From NCBI RefSeq assembly GCF_001652265.1, contig NZ_LWBS01000022.1, positions 105,407 through 169,406 on the forward strand: 64,000 bases of DNA, in the 5' to 3' direction. A program made the translations under genes and the position numbers. The stretch comes from Rhizobium leguminosarum. GTDB lineage: Bacteria; Pseudomonadota; Alphaproteobacteria; Rhizobiales; Rhizobiaceae. This document shows positions 48,005 through 56,885 of this stretch, piece by piece. How positions within the stretch are numbered: position 1 is the stretch's first letter; each line of letters begins with the position of its first letter. The notes under the pieces are model-generated. The model did no database searches. It worked only from the letters and a program-made list of their open reading frames with translations, and was not told the DNA's origin.

Positions 48005-50092
48005 TTAGGCGTCGCTGCCTGTCAATTCCTCGAAGGTCGAAAGTCCCTTTTTGACAAGCATTGCATCCGGACTCGGCAGCTTGCCGCGGAAGGCCTTGTA
48101 GGCGTCTTCCGGATCGACCGAACCGCCGACGGAATAGATATTGTCCTTGAGCTTGCGCGCCATCTCGCTGTTGAACGCGTCTCCCGTCTCCTCGAAGGCG
48201 GCAAAGGCGTCGGCGTCGAGCACCTCCGACCACATATAGGAGTAATAGCCGGCCGAATAGCCGCCGGAGAAGATGTGCTGGAAGTGCGGCGTCGCATGGC
48301 GCATGACGATCGACTTCGGCATGCCGATTTCGGCCAGCACCTCGCCCTGCACCGCCATCGGGTCCTCGACGGTCGTTCTGGTGTGAAACGCCATGTCGAC
48401 CAGCGCCGACGAGGTGAACTCGACGGTATTGAAGCCGGCATTGAAGGTGCGGGCGGCAAGCACCTTGTCGAGCAGAGCTTGCGGCATCGGCTCGCCGGTT
48501 TCGACATGCACGGCATAACGCTTCAGAATATCGGGCACCGTCAACCAGTGCTCATAGAGCTGTGACGGCAACTCGACGAAATCGCGAGAGACGCCGGTGC
48601 CCGCAACCGAGGGATAGGTGACGTTCGAAAGCATGCCGTGCAGCGCATGGCCGAATTCGTGGAATAGTGTGCGGGCATCGTCGAGCGACAGCAGCGCCGG
48701 CTTGCCTTCCGCCGGCTTGGCGAAGTTGCAGACATTATAGATGATCGGCAGTTCGCCATGGCGGCCGTTCTTCAGCTCCAGCCTGTGCTGCGATTGCAGC
48801 GAACTCATCCAGGCGCCTGATCGTTTCGAGCTGCGGGCGAAATAATCGCCGAGGAACAGGGCGACGAGCTTGTCCTCACGGTCCCTAATTTCGAACACTC
48901 GGACATCCGGGTGATAGGCGGCCACGCCCTTCTTCTCGACGGCCCGGACGCCGAACAGCCGGCTGGCCACGTCGAAGCACGCTTCGATAATCTTCTCGAG
49001 CTGCAGATAAGGCTTGAGCTCGGTTTCGGAGAAGTCGAACTTCCGCGCCCGGATCTTTTCGGCATAGTGGCGCCAGTCCCAGGGCATGACCTCGTGGTTC
49101 CGGCCCTCCTCGGCGATCAGTGCCGCGATATCGATCTCCTCCTCGCCGGCGCGTTTCACCGCCCGCGCCCAGACGGCCTTGAGCAGGCCGTTCACCGCCT
49201 CCGCCGTCTTCGCCATCGTGTTGTCGAGTTTCAGCTCGGCGAAATTGCCGTAGCCAAGCAGCGTCGCCACCTGATGGCGCAGCGCCAGCGTTTCCTTGAT
49301 GACGGCGCGATTGTCCGTCTCCCCGGCATTTTCACCGCGCGCCACCCATGCCTTGAAAGCCTGCTCGCGCAGATCGCGGCGCTCCGAAAAGGTGAGGAAC
49401 GGCTCGATGATCGAGCGTGACAGCGTCACCGCATATTTGCCCTCTTCGCCGCGTTCGCGCGCTGCCGCCGCCATCGCGTCGCGAAGGAATTCCGGCAGGC
49501 CCGCGAGCTCGGCGCCATCGGAAAGCACCAGTGCCCAGGCCTTTTCGTCGGCCAGCACGTTCTGGCCGAATTGCGTGCCGAGTCCGGCAAGCTTTTCATT
49601 GATCGCCGCAAGTTTTTCCTGCTCGGCCTTTTCAAGCTTGGCGCCCGATTTGACGAAGCCTTTCCAGTGGCGTTCCAGCACCCGTGTCTGTTCGAGCGTC
49701 AGGCCGAGGCTCTCGCGGCTCTCCCAGAGCGTGTCGATGCGGGCAAAAAGCGCGGCATTCATCCCGATCTTCGAATAGTGGCGCGACATCTTCGGCGAGA
49801 TCTCCCGCTCCAGCGCCTGGATCACATCATTGGTATGGGCGCCTGCCTTGTTCCAGAACAGCGCCGAGACACGCGACAGCGCGTCGCCGGCAATCTCCAG
49901 CGCCACGACCGTATTGGCGAATGTCGGCGCATCGCCGTTTCCGGCAATCTCATCGATCTCCTTTTCATGCGCGGCAAGTGCGGCTTCGAAAGCGGCGGCA
50001 AAATCACCGTCATCAAGGGCATCGAAACGCGGCAGACCGTGAAGACCGTCCCAGGTCACCAGCGCCGGATTGAAATCATGGGAAGAAGGCAT
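48005..50092 (-). CDS. M3 family oligopeptidase (Dcp/OpdA-like)
   Basis: A 695-residue cytosolic zinc metallopeptidase. The zinc motif is FHEFGHALHGML, with the third ligand in FVELPSQLYEHW, and FSGGYSAGYYSYMWSEVL is the C-terminal M3 signature. No signal peptide is visible. ATG at 50092 (MPSSHDFNPA). The family includes peptidyl-dipeptidase Dcp and oligopeptidase A; length and the absence of export fit either. Confidence 0.95.
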   Translation of the reverse strand: MPSSHDFNPALVTWDGLHGLPRFDALDDGDFAAAFEAALAAHEKEIDEIAGNGDAPTFANTVVALEIAGDALSRVSALFWNKAGAHTNDVIQALEREISPKMSRHYSKIGMNAALFARIDTLWESRESLGLTLEQTRVLERHWKGFVKSGAKLEKAEQEKLAAINEKLAGLGTQFGQNVLADEKAWALVLSDGAELAGLPEFLRDAMAAAARERGEEGKYAVTLSRSIIEPFLTFSERRDLREQAFKAWVARGENAGETDNRAVIKETLALRHQVATLLGYGNFAELKLDNTMAKTAEAVNGLLKAVWARAVKRAGEEEIDIAALIAEEGRNHEVMPWDWRHYAEKIRARKFDFSETELKPYLQLEKIIEACFDVASRLFGVRAVEKKGVAAYHPDVRVFEIRDREDKLVALFLGDYFARSSKRSGAWMSSLQSQHRLELKNGRHGELPIIYNVCNFAKPAEGKPALLSLDDARTLFHEFGHALHGMLSNVTYPSVAGTGVSRDFVELPSQLYEHWLTVPDILKRYAVHVETGEPMPQALLDKVLAARTFNAGFNTVEFTSSALVDMAFHTRTTVEDPMAVQGEVLAEIGMPKSIVMRHATPHFQHIFSGGYSAGYYSYMWSEVLDADAFAAFEETGDAFNSEMARKLKDNIYSVGGSVDPEDAYKAFRGKLPSPDAMLVKKGLSTFEELTGSDA

Positions 50093-50220
50093 CGGAGAAT
50101 TCCTTTTGGCATGCAGATGGATCGTCAATATAGGAGAGCCGTCATAGAATTGGTATGTTGCGGGAGGGACCTTTTGCCTCCCCCTGTCAAATCTGGTGGA
50201 CAACAATTGATACGTGAAAA

Positions 50221-50236
50221 TTAACCAATCGTTAAC
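50221..50236. promoter_or_regulatory. CtrA-binding box with overlapping palindrome
   Basis: TTAACCAATCGTTAAC fits TTAA-N7-TTAAC exactly. A 16-bp perfect palindrome CAATCGTTAACGATTG (50226-50241) overlaps it. The box lies 65-80 bp before the ATG at 50301, where CtrA usually binds activated promoters. Confidence 0.65.
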
Positions 50237-50300
50237 GATTGACGCGAATCACGCGCAGGCGCTAGTTTTCCGATGTTCTTCTTGTAAGGGGACATGCGCC

Positions 50301-50732
50301 ATGGAAATTTTTTCTGTGCGGTCTTCTCAGAGTTTGCTTTTTAAAAACAATCCTAACAACTCAAAAAGTTCGAAGACCTCTGATATTCGAATCGAGACCA
50401 GAGCTCCCGCCCCGGCCTCGTTCCAGATCGAAGACGAAGTTGGCGAAGGCCCGGATTTCACCGCGGTCAGTCCTGGAGAACTGCGCAATTACGCACGCCA
50501 GAGTTTCGACAGCGGCCTGATCGATCAGAACACCTACGCCGCGATCTCCGAACCGCTGCCGATGCATGCGATCGATCCGCTCGGCAACATCGTCGATCTC
50601 TCCAGCGTCACCGACGGCACCAGCTTCAATTTTCTCGATTATTACAAGAACCAGCTGCAGGTCGCCATGTCGATCGGCGATGCTGACGAGGTCCAGACGC
50701 TGAAATCGATCGTCAATTTCCTGGACGGCTGA
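50301..50732 (+). CDS. Conserved hypothetical protein behind a CtrA box
   Basis: A 143-residue protein that I do not recognise beyond being typical of rhizobia. The N-terminus is polar and low-complexity (SLLFKNNPNNSKSSKTSD), the centre and C-terminus helical (SPGELRNYARQSFDSGLID, NQLQVAMSIGDADEVQTLKS). No signal peptide, membrane helix or Cys. The start follows AAGGGGA by 8 nt. A perfect CtrA box upstream suggests cell-cycle-regulated expression. Confidence 0.7.
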   Translation: MEIFSVRSSQSLLFKNNPNNSKSSKTSDIRIETRAPAPASFQIEDEVGEGPDFTAVSPGELRNYARQSFDSGLIDQNTYAAISEPLPMHAIDPLGNIVDLSSVTDGTSFNFLDYYKNQLQVAMSIGDADEVQTLKSIVNFLDG

Positions 50733-50735
50733 TCG

Positions 50736-50818
50736 GCATGACGCCGAAAAGTGTGAGCGGTTTCGGACGCCATCATGTTTTAACTATTTAATTTAGAACA
50801 GGATTCATCCTGTTCTAG
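50736..50818. repeat. Composite palindromic repeat R1, copy with short second hairpin
   Basis: Starts ATGACGCCGAAAAGTGTGAG and continues to CATCATGTTTT, then has a perfect hairpin TAGAACAGGAT/ATCCTGTTCTA. Compared with the 5249 copy the inner arms of the second hairpin are deleted. Confidence 0.8.
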
Positions 50819-50921
50819 AGCATGTCGCGCAAAAGTGTGCAGCGGTTTTGCGATAACGACATGCGTAAAAACAAGGACCTAAGGCGCGAGGAGCGAATCT
50901 GAAAGATCGCGACGCGCTCTA
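50818..50921. repeat. Palindromic repeat R2, full copy
   Basis: Begins TAGAGCATGTCGCGCAAAAG and ends with GCGATCTTTCAGATTCGC-type arms and GACGCGCTCTA. An inverted copy is at 58122 and a partial copy at 26811. The last three bases are the stop codon of the LysE gene. Confidence 0.8.
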
Positions 50922-51560
50922 GGCCTTGCGCCAGCCGAGCAGACCGGGCGTTGCGTGCCAGAGCGCCTGGGCGGCAAATCCCATGAAAAGCACACCGGAG
51001 CAGCGCACGATCAGCCGCTCATGGGCGCGATAGAAGCGCCGCACCGTACCGGCGCCGATGATGCCGATCAGGATGATGTCGGCCGTCACGAAACCGACGA
51101 ACGACACGCCGAGCAGCACCGGCAGCGCCTCGAAATCGAGCGCCCCGGCCGAGCCTGCAACGAGTGCGGTAAAGGTGGCGAGCGCCACCGGATAACCCTT
51201 CGGATTGGTGACGCCGAAGATCAGACCGCGGCGAAACGGCCGCTCGACCACCACCAGCGCCTGCCCTTCCGCTTTCGGCTTGGCATTGACGGCGCTCCAG
51301 CCGATCCAGGCGAGGTAGAAACCGCAGGCAAGGCCGAGCAGGTCGAAGACGAAGGTTCCGATCGTCTTTGCGCCGACGATCGCGATCAGCGCCAGCGACG
51401 ACCAGATGATATCCCCAACCAGATGCCCCATCATGAAGAAGGCGCCGGCCTTGCGCCCCTGCCCGGCGCCGATGCCGAGCAGCTGCAGGAAGGCGGGTCC
51501 CGGAATGAGCACGTAGAAGAGCGCCGCCAGAAAGGCGCCGAAGAGCAAAGACTGCGTCAT
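50919..51560 (-). CDS. LysE family translocator
   Basis: A 213-residue six-helix exporter: FYVLIPGPAFLQLLGIGAGQ carries the LysE PGP motif, and GVTNPKGYPVALATFTAL is the second conserved box. The stop codon is inside an R2 repeat. Its promoter must lie in the 51561-52041 gap. Substrate unknown. Confidence 0.88.
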   Translation of the reverse strand: MTQSLLFGAFLAALFYVLIPGPAFLQLLGIGAGQGRKAGAFFMMGHLVGDIIWSSLALIAIVGAKTIGTFVFDLLGLACGFYLAWIGWSAVNAKPKAEGQALVVVERPFRRGLIFGVTNPKGYPVALATFTALVAGSAGALDFEALPVLLGVSFVGFVTADIILIGIIGAGTVRRFYRAHERLIVRCSGVLFMGFAAQALWHATPGLLGWRKA

Positions 51561-52041
51561 GGAAATGCTCCGGAGGATGATGACGGCAGACTAAGCGATC
51601 GCGGCCATTCGTCAAGGGTGGTGCACTGCCACGAAGAGTGGGATCAGGTAGCAAACGCTACCGGAGGCGGCTTTTGGCCCGAGGCGGACATCTGTTCTTT
51701 GTTGAAGGATGCGGCTGCTTTGCGCCTCGAAGAAGGCGTTCAGTTGATTGAGAGCTACGCCCGGAAGCCGTCGTTCGTTCAGCTAAGTGGTCGCGACCCT
51801 ACGCATTCAATTCAAACGGCTGGAACGCAGTCAGAAAGCGCCGGCCAGGTATCGACGTCCCTCCCTGCCACAGGACCGCATGTGCAAAGAGGGCCTCCTC
51901 GTTAAGGTCGGCTATGACCTGTATCGCCCAACTGCTTGCCGGGAGGTTTAGGCGATGCTCCGTCGGCTCGCATCATGCTGACAAAATCTGTCACTGCCCT
52001 ACGCTATATGTGTTTCATCCACTCAACAAAGGAGAAACACG
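51561..52041. other. Gene-poor 481-bp region
   Basis: No convincing gene. Short open frames here lack start signals and family resemblance. The right end holds a 15-bp palindrome (51979-51993), a CTATAT -10-like element (52004-52009) and AAAGGAG before the SnoaL gene. Confidence 0.5.
51979..51993. promoter_or_regulatory. Palindromic operator candidate A
   Basis: TGACAAAATCTGTCA, perfect 5-bp arms around a 5-bp centre. It precedes a CTATAT -10-like element by about 10 bp, so it overlaps the expected -35. It matches 12 of 15 bases of TGCCAAAATTTGGCA at 54258, which precedes the regulator gene. Confidence 0.6.
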
Positions 52042-52398
52042 ATGAGCAATAACACTAGCCCCGCACTCCAGGTCGCTTTGGCTTATCATAACGCCTGGAA
52101 GAATCTCGACCATGCGACGGCAATGAAAGTCGTCGCAGACAACGTGGTCTCTGAAACCCCATTCGGCCCCATCGAAGGCGGCGCCGCCCTGCACAAATCG
52201 GAATCTGAGTTCGCCGGCATGCTCAAAGGAGCAACGATGGTTGCCGCGTTCGGCGACGAGAAGACGGCGCTCCTCATGTACTACACCCACACCCATCCCG
52301 TCCCCAGCGTCCTCTCCGCGAAATACTTCACGGTCGAGAACGGGAAAATCACCGGGATCAAGGCGCTCTTCGACAAGAGTGTGTTCGGGGCTCAGTGA
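52042..52398 (+). CDS. SnoaL-like (NTF2-fold) protein
   Basis: A 118-residue NTF2-like domain: VALAYHNAWKNLDHATAMKVVADN followed by EGGAALHKSESEFAGML and ISAKYFTVENGKITGIKALFD-type strands. AAAGGAG lies 7 nt before the ATG. First gene of a three-gene set with a QorB-like reductase and an alcohol dehydrogenase. It could be a small-molecule isomerase or binding protein; no catalytic residue is assigned. Confidence 0.78.
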   Translation: MSNNTSPALQVALAYHNAWKNLDHATAMKVVADNVVSETPFGPIEGGAALHKSESEFAGMLKGATMVAAFGDEKTALLMYYTHTHPVPSVLSAKYFTVENGKITGIKALFDKSVFGAQ

Positions 52399-52443
52399 AC
52401 CAGCCCATCCGCACTGAACTACACCTTTGAAGGAGAATACGCC

Positions 52444-53319
52444 ATGATTACCATTACTGCTGCGACAGGCCGCTACGGGCGGCTCGTCGTGGATGCCTTG
52501 CTCCGTCGCGGCGTTCCGGCCAACGAGATCGTAGCCGCCGTGCGCAACCCAGCTAAGGCGGCTGACCTGGCCGCCAAGGGCGTTCAGGTCCGTGAGGCGG
52601 ATTACGACAGGCCCGAAAACCTGAAGGCCGCCTTTGCCGGCGCCGACAAGCTTCTGCTGATCCCATCCGCCGACTTCGCCGAGCGATATCCTCAGATGGT
52701 CCGTGCGGTTGAAGCTGCGATCGACGCCGACGTCGGACTCGTCGCCTATGCGAGCTTCGTCAACACCGACACCAGCACGCTTCGACTCGGCGAAGCGCAC
52801 AAGCTGACAGAGGCCTTCATCCGCGATTCCGGCCTGCCCTACCTGACGCTGCGCAACGGGGCCTATATCGAGGTCTACGCCGGCGATCTGGGCGGTATGG
52901 ACTATGCCCTGAGCACCGGCACGCTTATCGGATCGGCGGGCACGGGGAAGATTTCCGGTGCGAGCCGTGATGATCTGGCCGAAGCGGCTGCCGTCGCGCT
53001 GACAAGCAAGGATCAAGCTGGAAAAGTGTACGAGTTGGGCGGGACGGCATGGACGAAAGCCGATCTGGCTGCAGCAGTTTCACAACTCACAGGCAAGCCG
53101 CTCGTGTACCAGGATTTGCCTGTTGAGGCTTACGTTCAGGCGCTCACGGGAAGCGGCCTCCCGCGCTTTCTAGCTGAGATCATTGCTGACGCGGGCTTCG
53201 CTTCGACGCGAGGCGACTGGTACACCGACAGCACTGACTTGCCGCGTCTTCTGGGACGGCCGAGCACGCCGCTGATCGATGTCGTCGCCGCCACGCTCAA
53301 AAGGAACGGCCTGCTATGA
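52444..53319 (+). CDS. NmrA/QorB-like NAD(P)H-dependent reductase
   Basis: A 291-residue atypical SDR. The cofactor motif is ITAATGRYGRLVVDAL, then AAVRNPAKAADLAAKGVQV and ADYDRPENLKAAFAGADKLLLIP, a pattern close to E. coli QorB (quinone oxidoreductase 2). It overlaps the next gene by 4 nt (ATGA). Together they point to quinone or aldehyde detoxification. Confidence 0.88.
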   Translation: MITITAATGRYGRLVVDALLRRGVPANEIVAAVRNPAKAADLAAKGVQVREADYDRPENLKAAFAGADKLLLIPSADFAERYPQMVRAVEAAIDADVGLVAYASFVNTDTSTLRLGEAHKLTEAFIRDSGLPYLTLRNGAYIEVYAGDLGGMDYALSTGTLIGSAGTGKISGASRDDLAEAAAVALTSKDQAGKVYELGGTAWTKADLAAAVSQLTGKPLVYQDLPVEAYVQALTGSGLPRFLAEIIADAGFASTRGDWYTDSTDLPRLLGRPSTPLIDVVAATLKRNGLL

Positions 53320-54248
53320 AGCGGATTCAGTATCATCAATATGGCGGCCCGGAGAGTATGAAGCTCGAGGATTTCGAGCTTCGCGCGCCGAGCACGGGCG
53401 AGGTTGCCGTGAAGGTCAATTTCGCCGCCATCAATCCAATCGACTGGAAAGTACGCAACGGTCACCTGAAGATGGTGACTGGGAAAAAGTTTCCTCGCGC
53501 CTTTGGCAGCGACTTTTCGGGCACGGTGATTTCGGTTGGTCCGGGCGTTACCCGCTTCCAGGTGGGTGACGCCGTGTTCGGGTCCGCCCAAATCAAGGAT
53601 GGTGGCGCGCTCGGCGAGGCCGTGATCGCGCCAGAGACCTTTCTTGCCAGGAAGCCGGCCTCTGTATCCTTCGAGGAAGCTGCGTGCCTCGGAACCCCCG
53701 GAATAACGGCGTGGAATGGTCTGGTTGACAAGGCGCACCTGCAGGCAGGCGCTCAGGTCTTCATCAACGGCTGCACCGGCGGCGTCGGCGAATCCGCCGT
53801 CCAGCTCGCGCGGATGTTTGGGGCCAAGGTCTCGGGAAGCTGCGGGGCACAGCAGATGCGACGTGCCCAGGAGATAGGGCTGTCCCGCATTTACGACTAC
53901 CGAACGACCGATCTCTCCAAGATTAACGAGCGGTTCGACGTCGTGTATGACACCGCCGGAACCATGACGGTCGCGACAGGGCTCGGCCTGCTCCGCAAGG
54001 GTGGGGTGTATCTGGACATCAATCCGACGCTGGGCAAGTTTATTCGCGCGATCTTCAACCGGAGGCTCAAGCCCATCGTCTGTACCGCAAGGGCGGACAT
54101 ACTGGATGGCCTTGCCCGCGCGGCAGGCGAGGGTGCGCTTCGGCTCCCGATCGCCGAGACCGTCCCGCTCAAGGATGCAATCGCGCTGGTCACCGCCTTG
54201 GAAAAGGGGCGCAAGCTGAACGGCAAAGCTATCGTGTCTATGCTTTGA
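53316..54248 (+). CDS. Quinone-reductase-like MDR alcohol dehydrogenase
   Basis: A 310-residue medium-chain dehydrogenase of the zinc-free QOR type: NFAAINPIDWKVRNGHLKM, GSDFSGTVISVGPGVTRFQVGD, and the cofactor loop VFINGCTGGVGESAVQLA. No structural-zinc Cys cluster is seen. The ATG overlaps the QorB-like stop. Likely an NADPH-dependent reductase of quinones or unsaturated aldehydes. Confidence 0.9.
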   Translation: MKRIQYHQYGGPESMKLEDFELRAPSTGEVAVKVNFAAINPIDWKVRNGHLKMVTGKKFPRAFGSDFSGTVISVGPGVTRFQVGDAVFGSAQIKDGGALGEAVIAPETFLARKPASVSFEEAACLGTPGITAWNGLVDKAHLQAGAQVFINGCTGGVGESAVQLARMFGAKVSGSCGAQQMRRAQEIGLSRIYDYRTTDLSKINERFDVVYDTAGTMTVATGLGLLRKGGVYLDINPTLGKFIRAIFNRRLKPIVCTARADILDGLARAAGEGALRLPIAETVPLKDAIALVTALEKGRKLNGKAIVSML

Positions 54249-54257
54249 ACAAGCCCC

Positions 54258-54272
54258 TGCCAAAATTTGGCA
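54258..54272. promoter_or_regulatory. Palindromic operator candidate B
   Basis: TGCCAAAATTTGGCA is a perfect palindrome (7-bp arms, 1-bp centre). A TAGAAT -10-like element follows at 54281-54286, so the palindrome spans the expected -35 of the regulator gene. It matches candidate A at 12 of 15 positions. Confidence 0.65.
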
Positions 54273-54292
54273 TTGGCATGTAGAATAGTCTG

Positions 54293-55009
54293 ATGTCTAA
54301 GAGCAATCGGCTTTTCGAGCTAATGCAGATGTTGCGCCGGCACAATGGTCCTGTGCCGGGCAGTGATCTTGCGCGCGAGGCCGGCGTTTCCTTGCGAACC
54401 ATCTATCGCGACCTCGCCACCCTTCAGGCGATGGGAGCAGATATCGAGGGAGAACCAGGCTTCGGCTACGTGCTGAAGCCTGGCTTTCTGCTTCCGCCGC
54501 TCATGTTCTCCCAGGAAGAGCTTCACGCGCTGACGCTCGGTGCGCAGTGGGTCGGCCGCCAAACGGACGACGGCCTGGCCTTCGCCGCCCAGAACTTGAT
54601 CGCAAAGATCGGTGCGGTGCTGCCAACAGAATTGCGGCACCTACTGACCGACAACGCTTTTCATGTCGGCCGCAACAGGCCAGAGACACCGGCAGTAGAT
54701 CTAGGGATCGTCCGTCAGGCCATGCGCGAACAGTTTAAGCTTCAGATTGCCTATCGCGATCCCAAGGGCGACGAGACGTTGCGTGTCATCTGGCCGATCA
54801 TGTTGGGTTTCATCGAGTCGAAGCGCTTCGTGGCCGGCTGGTGCGAGCTTCGGGAGGATTTTCGGACGTTCCGAGCGGATCGGATCGAGGGCGCTGAACT
54901 CCTTGAACAGCGCTATCCGGGTCGGCGACGTGACCTCGCCAAGCGATGGCGAGCGCAAGTAGCCGAGGAAGCCGCAAGATCGCCAAGCGTCGCTAAACCG
55001 GTCGACTAG
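54293..55009 (+). CDS. YafY-type HTH/WYL transcriptional regulator
   Basis: A 238-residue regulator with an N-terminal HTH_11 domain (LFELMQMLRRHNGPVPGSDL, LAREAGVSLRTIYRDLATLQ) and a C-terminal WYL domain (LQIAYRDPKGDETLRVIWPI, AGWCELREDFRTFRADRI). No Shine-Dalgarno is visible and the -10-like TAGAAT lies 6 nt before the ATG, which suggests a leaderless message. It sits directly downstream of the SnoaL-QorB-MDR genes and is probably their regulator and its own. Confidence 0.9.
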   Translation: MSKSNRLFELMQMLRRHNGPVPGSDLAREAGVSLRTIYRDLATLQAMGADIEGEPGFGYVLKPGFLLPPLMFSQEELHALTLGAQWVGRQTDDGLAFAAQNLIAKIGAVLPTELRHLLTDNAFHVGRNRPETPAVDLGIVRQAMREQFKLQIAYRDPKGDETLRVIWPIMLGFIESKRFVAGWCELREDFRTFRADRIEGAELLEQRYPGRRRDLAKRWRAQVAEEAARSPSVAKPVD

Positions 55010-55208
55010 CATGTGGCCTTTCGCAAGGAGCGACGTTGGATCGAGGCGGGAAAAATCGCTCGCTGGCGCGCTGCATCGCACCCTGGCGTAGAAAAGGCGT
55101 CAGCTTTTGCGGACCGGCAAGAAGCCAGTCAGCGACCGGCATTGGTGCAATCCGGCCATCCAGAACGCTCTAGAGTTTGGTGGCGTTTGCCACCTCACTC
55201 CACGAAAA

Positions 55209-55237
55209 AGCCCGCGCGGCTATCATGCCGGCGGGCT
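55209..55237 (-). terminator. Rho-independent terminator after argG
   Basis: On the minus strand AGCCCGC-CGGC-ATGATA-GCCG-C-GCGGGCT, an 11-bp stem with one bulge, is followed by TTTTT. It lies about 28 nt after the argG stop. The remaining 55010-55208 has no gene that I can support. Confidence 0.85.
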
Positions 55238-55264
55238 CACATCCGGTTCGAAGGCGAACCGTGA

Positions 55265-56488
55265 TTACTTCGCGAGGTTGCGCTTGGCGAGCGTGCGCAA
55301 GCGCAGCGCGTTGAGCTTGATGAAGCCGGCCGCATCCTTCTGGTCGTAGGCGCCCTGATCGTCCTCGAAGGTGACGAGCTTGTCGGAATAGAGCGACTTT
55401 TCGCTTTCGCGGCCGATGACCATGACATTGCCCTTGTAGAGCTTCAGCGTCACTTCGCCTTCGACATGCTCCTGGCTCTTGTCGATCAGCGCCTGCAGCA
55501 TCTCGCGCTCCGGCGAGAACCAGAAGCCGTAATAGATCAGCTCGGCGTAACGCGGCATGATGTCGTCCTTGAGATGGGCGGCACCGCGGTCGAGCGTGAT
55601 CGATTCGATGGCGCGATGCGCCGAGAGCAGGATCGTGCCGCCTGGTGTCTCGTAGACGCCGCGCGACTTCATGCCGACAAAGCGGTTCTCGACGAGGTCG
55701 AGACGGCCGATACCGTTGTCGCGGCCGTAATTGTTGAGCGCAGCCAGGAGCGTCGCCGGGCTCATGCGCACGCCGTTGATCGAAACCGCATCACCCTTTT
55801 CGAAGCCGACCTTGATGGTCGTTGCCTTGTCGGGTGCGGCCTCAGGCGAAATGGTGCGCATATGCACATATTCAGGCGCCTCCTGGGAGGGGTCTTCGAG
55901 AACCTTGCCTTCGGAAGAGGAATGCAGAAGGTTGGCGTCGACAGAGAACGGCGCCTCGCCCATCTTGTCCTTGGCAACCGGGATCTGATGCTGTTCGGCA
56001 AAGGCGAGCAGATCGGTGCGGCTCTTGAACGCCCAGTCGCGCCAGGGCGCGATGATCTTGATGTCGGGGTTCAGGGCATAGGCGGATAGTTCGAAACGGA
56101 CCTGGTCGTTGCCCTTGCCGGTCGCGCCGTGGGCGATCGCATCGGCGCCGGTCTTCTTGGCGATATCGATCAGATGCTTGGAAATCAACGGACGGGCGAT
56201 CGAGGTGCCGAGCAGGTAGACGCCTTCGTAGACGGCATTGGCGCGGAACATCGGGAAGACGAAATCGCGCACGAACTCCTCGCGCACATCCTCGATATAG
56301 ATCTCCTTGATGCCGAGCATCTCGGCCTTCTTGCGCGCCGGCTCCAGCTCTTCGCCCTGGCCGAGATCGGCGGTGAAGGTGACGACTTCGGCGCCGAGCT
56401 CCGTCTGCAGCCACTTCAGGATGATCGAGGTGTCGAGGCCGCCGGAATAGGCGAGAACGACTTTCTTCACGTCTTTGTATGATGCCAT
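55265..56488 (-). CDS. argG: Argininosuccinate synthase
   Basis: A 407-residue ATP-dependent enzyme joining citrulline and aspartate. The ATP-binding P-loop is [35 protein letters not shown] and [18 protein letters not shown] are the conserved substrate boxes. Length normal. Transcribed alone, with its own terminator; upstream gap 56489-56594 holds the promoter. Confidence 0.97.
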   Translation of the reverse strand: MASYKDVKKVVLAYSGGLDTSIILKWLQTELGAEVVTFTADLGQGEELEPARKKAEMLGIKEIYIEDVREEFVRDFVFPMFRANAVYEGVYLLGTSIARPLISKHLIDIAKKTGADAIAHGATGKGNDQVRFELSAYALNPDIKIIAPWRDWAFKSRTDLLAFAEQHQIPVAKDKMGEAPFSVDANLLHSSSEGKVLEDPSQEAPEYVHMRTISPEAAPDKATTIKVGFEKGDAVSINGVRMSPATLLAALNNYGRDNGIGRLDLVENRFVGMKSRGVYETPGGTILLSAHRAIESITLDRGAAHLKDDIMPRYAELIYYGFWFSPEREMLQALIDKSQEHVEGEVTLKLYKGNVMVIGRESEKSLYSDKLVTFEDDQGAYDQKDAAGFIKLNALRLRTLAKRNLAK

Positions 56489-56594
56489 GATGATGAGGTC
56501 CGTTGCATAAAAGGCCGGCGAAAACCCGGCATCGCGGCACTTTTAGCGAGATTGGCGCGTGACGCAAGGGCAAGCCGGACAGCACAAGCCCAGT

Positions 56595-56885
56595 TTAGAG
56601 ATGAGCCGCGATATTCATGCGCCGATGCAGGATGCGAATAACCGTCAACACTTTTTCGGTCTCAGCGTAAATGACGAAATGCGAGCGAAACGCCAGGGCG
56701 GTGTAGCCGCTCCTCAATCCAATGATTTTGCGGCCACGCTTTGTCTGTGCTGCAAGCGCCTCGCAGTCATCCCGGAGCGCAACGATATAGTCCTCCGCTT
56801 GACCTTGGCCCCATTTCTCTTCGGTATAGTCATAAATCCTGTCGAGATCGTCGACAGCGGCTGGCGAGAGAACAAGCGCTTTCAT
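56595..56885 (-). CDS. parE: ParE/RelE family toxin
   Basis: A 96-residue ParE-type toxin: LVLSPAAVDDLDRIYDYTEE, LRDDCEALAAQTKRGRKI, YTALAFRSHFVIYAETEKVL and VIRILHRRMNIAAHL, the usual RelE-fold order. ParE toxins inhibit DNA gyrase. It overlaps the antitoxin gene by 4 nt (ATGA). Confidence 0.93.
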   Translation of the reverse strand: MKALVLSPAAVDDLDRIYDYTEEKWGQGQAEDYIVALRDDCEALAAQTKRGRKIIGLRSGYTALAFRSHFVIYAETEKVLTVIRILHRRMNIAAHL

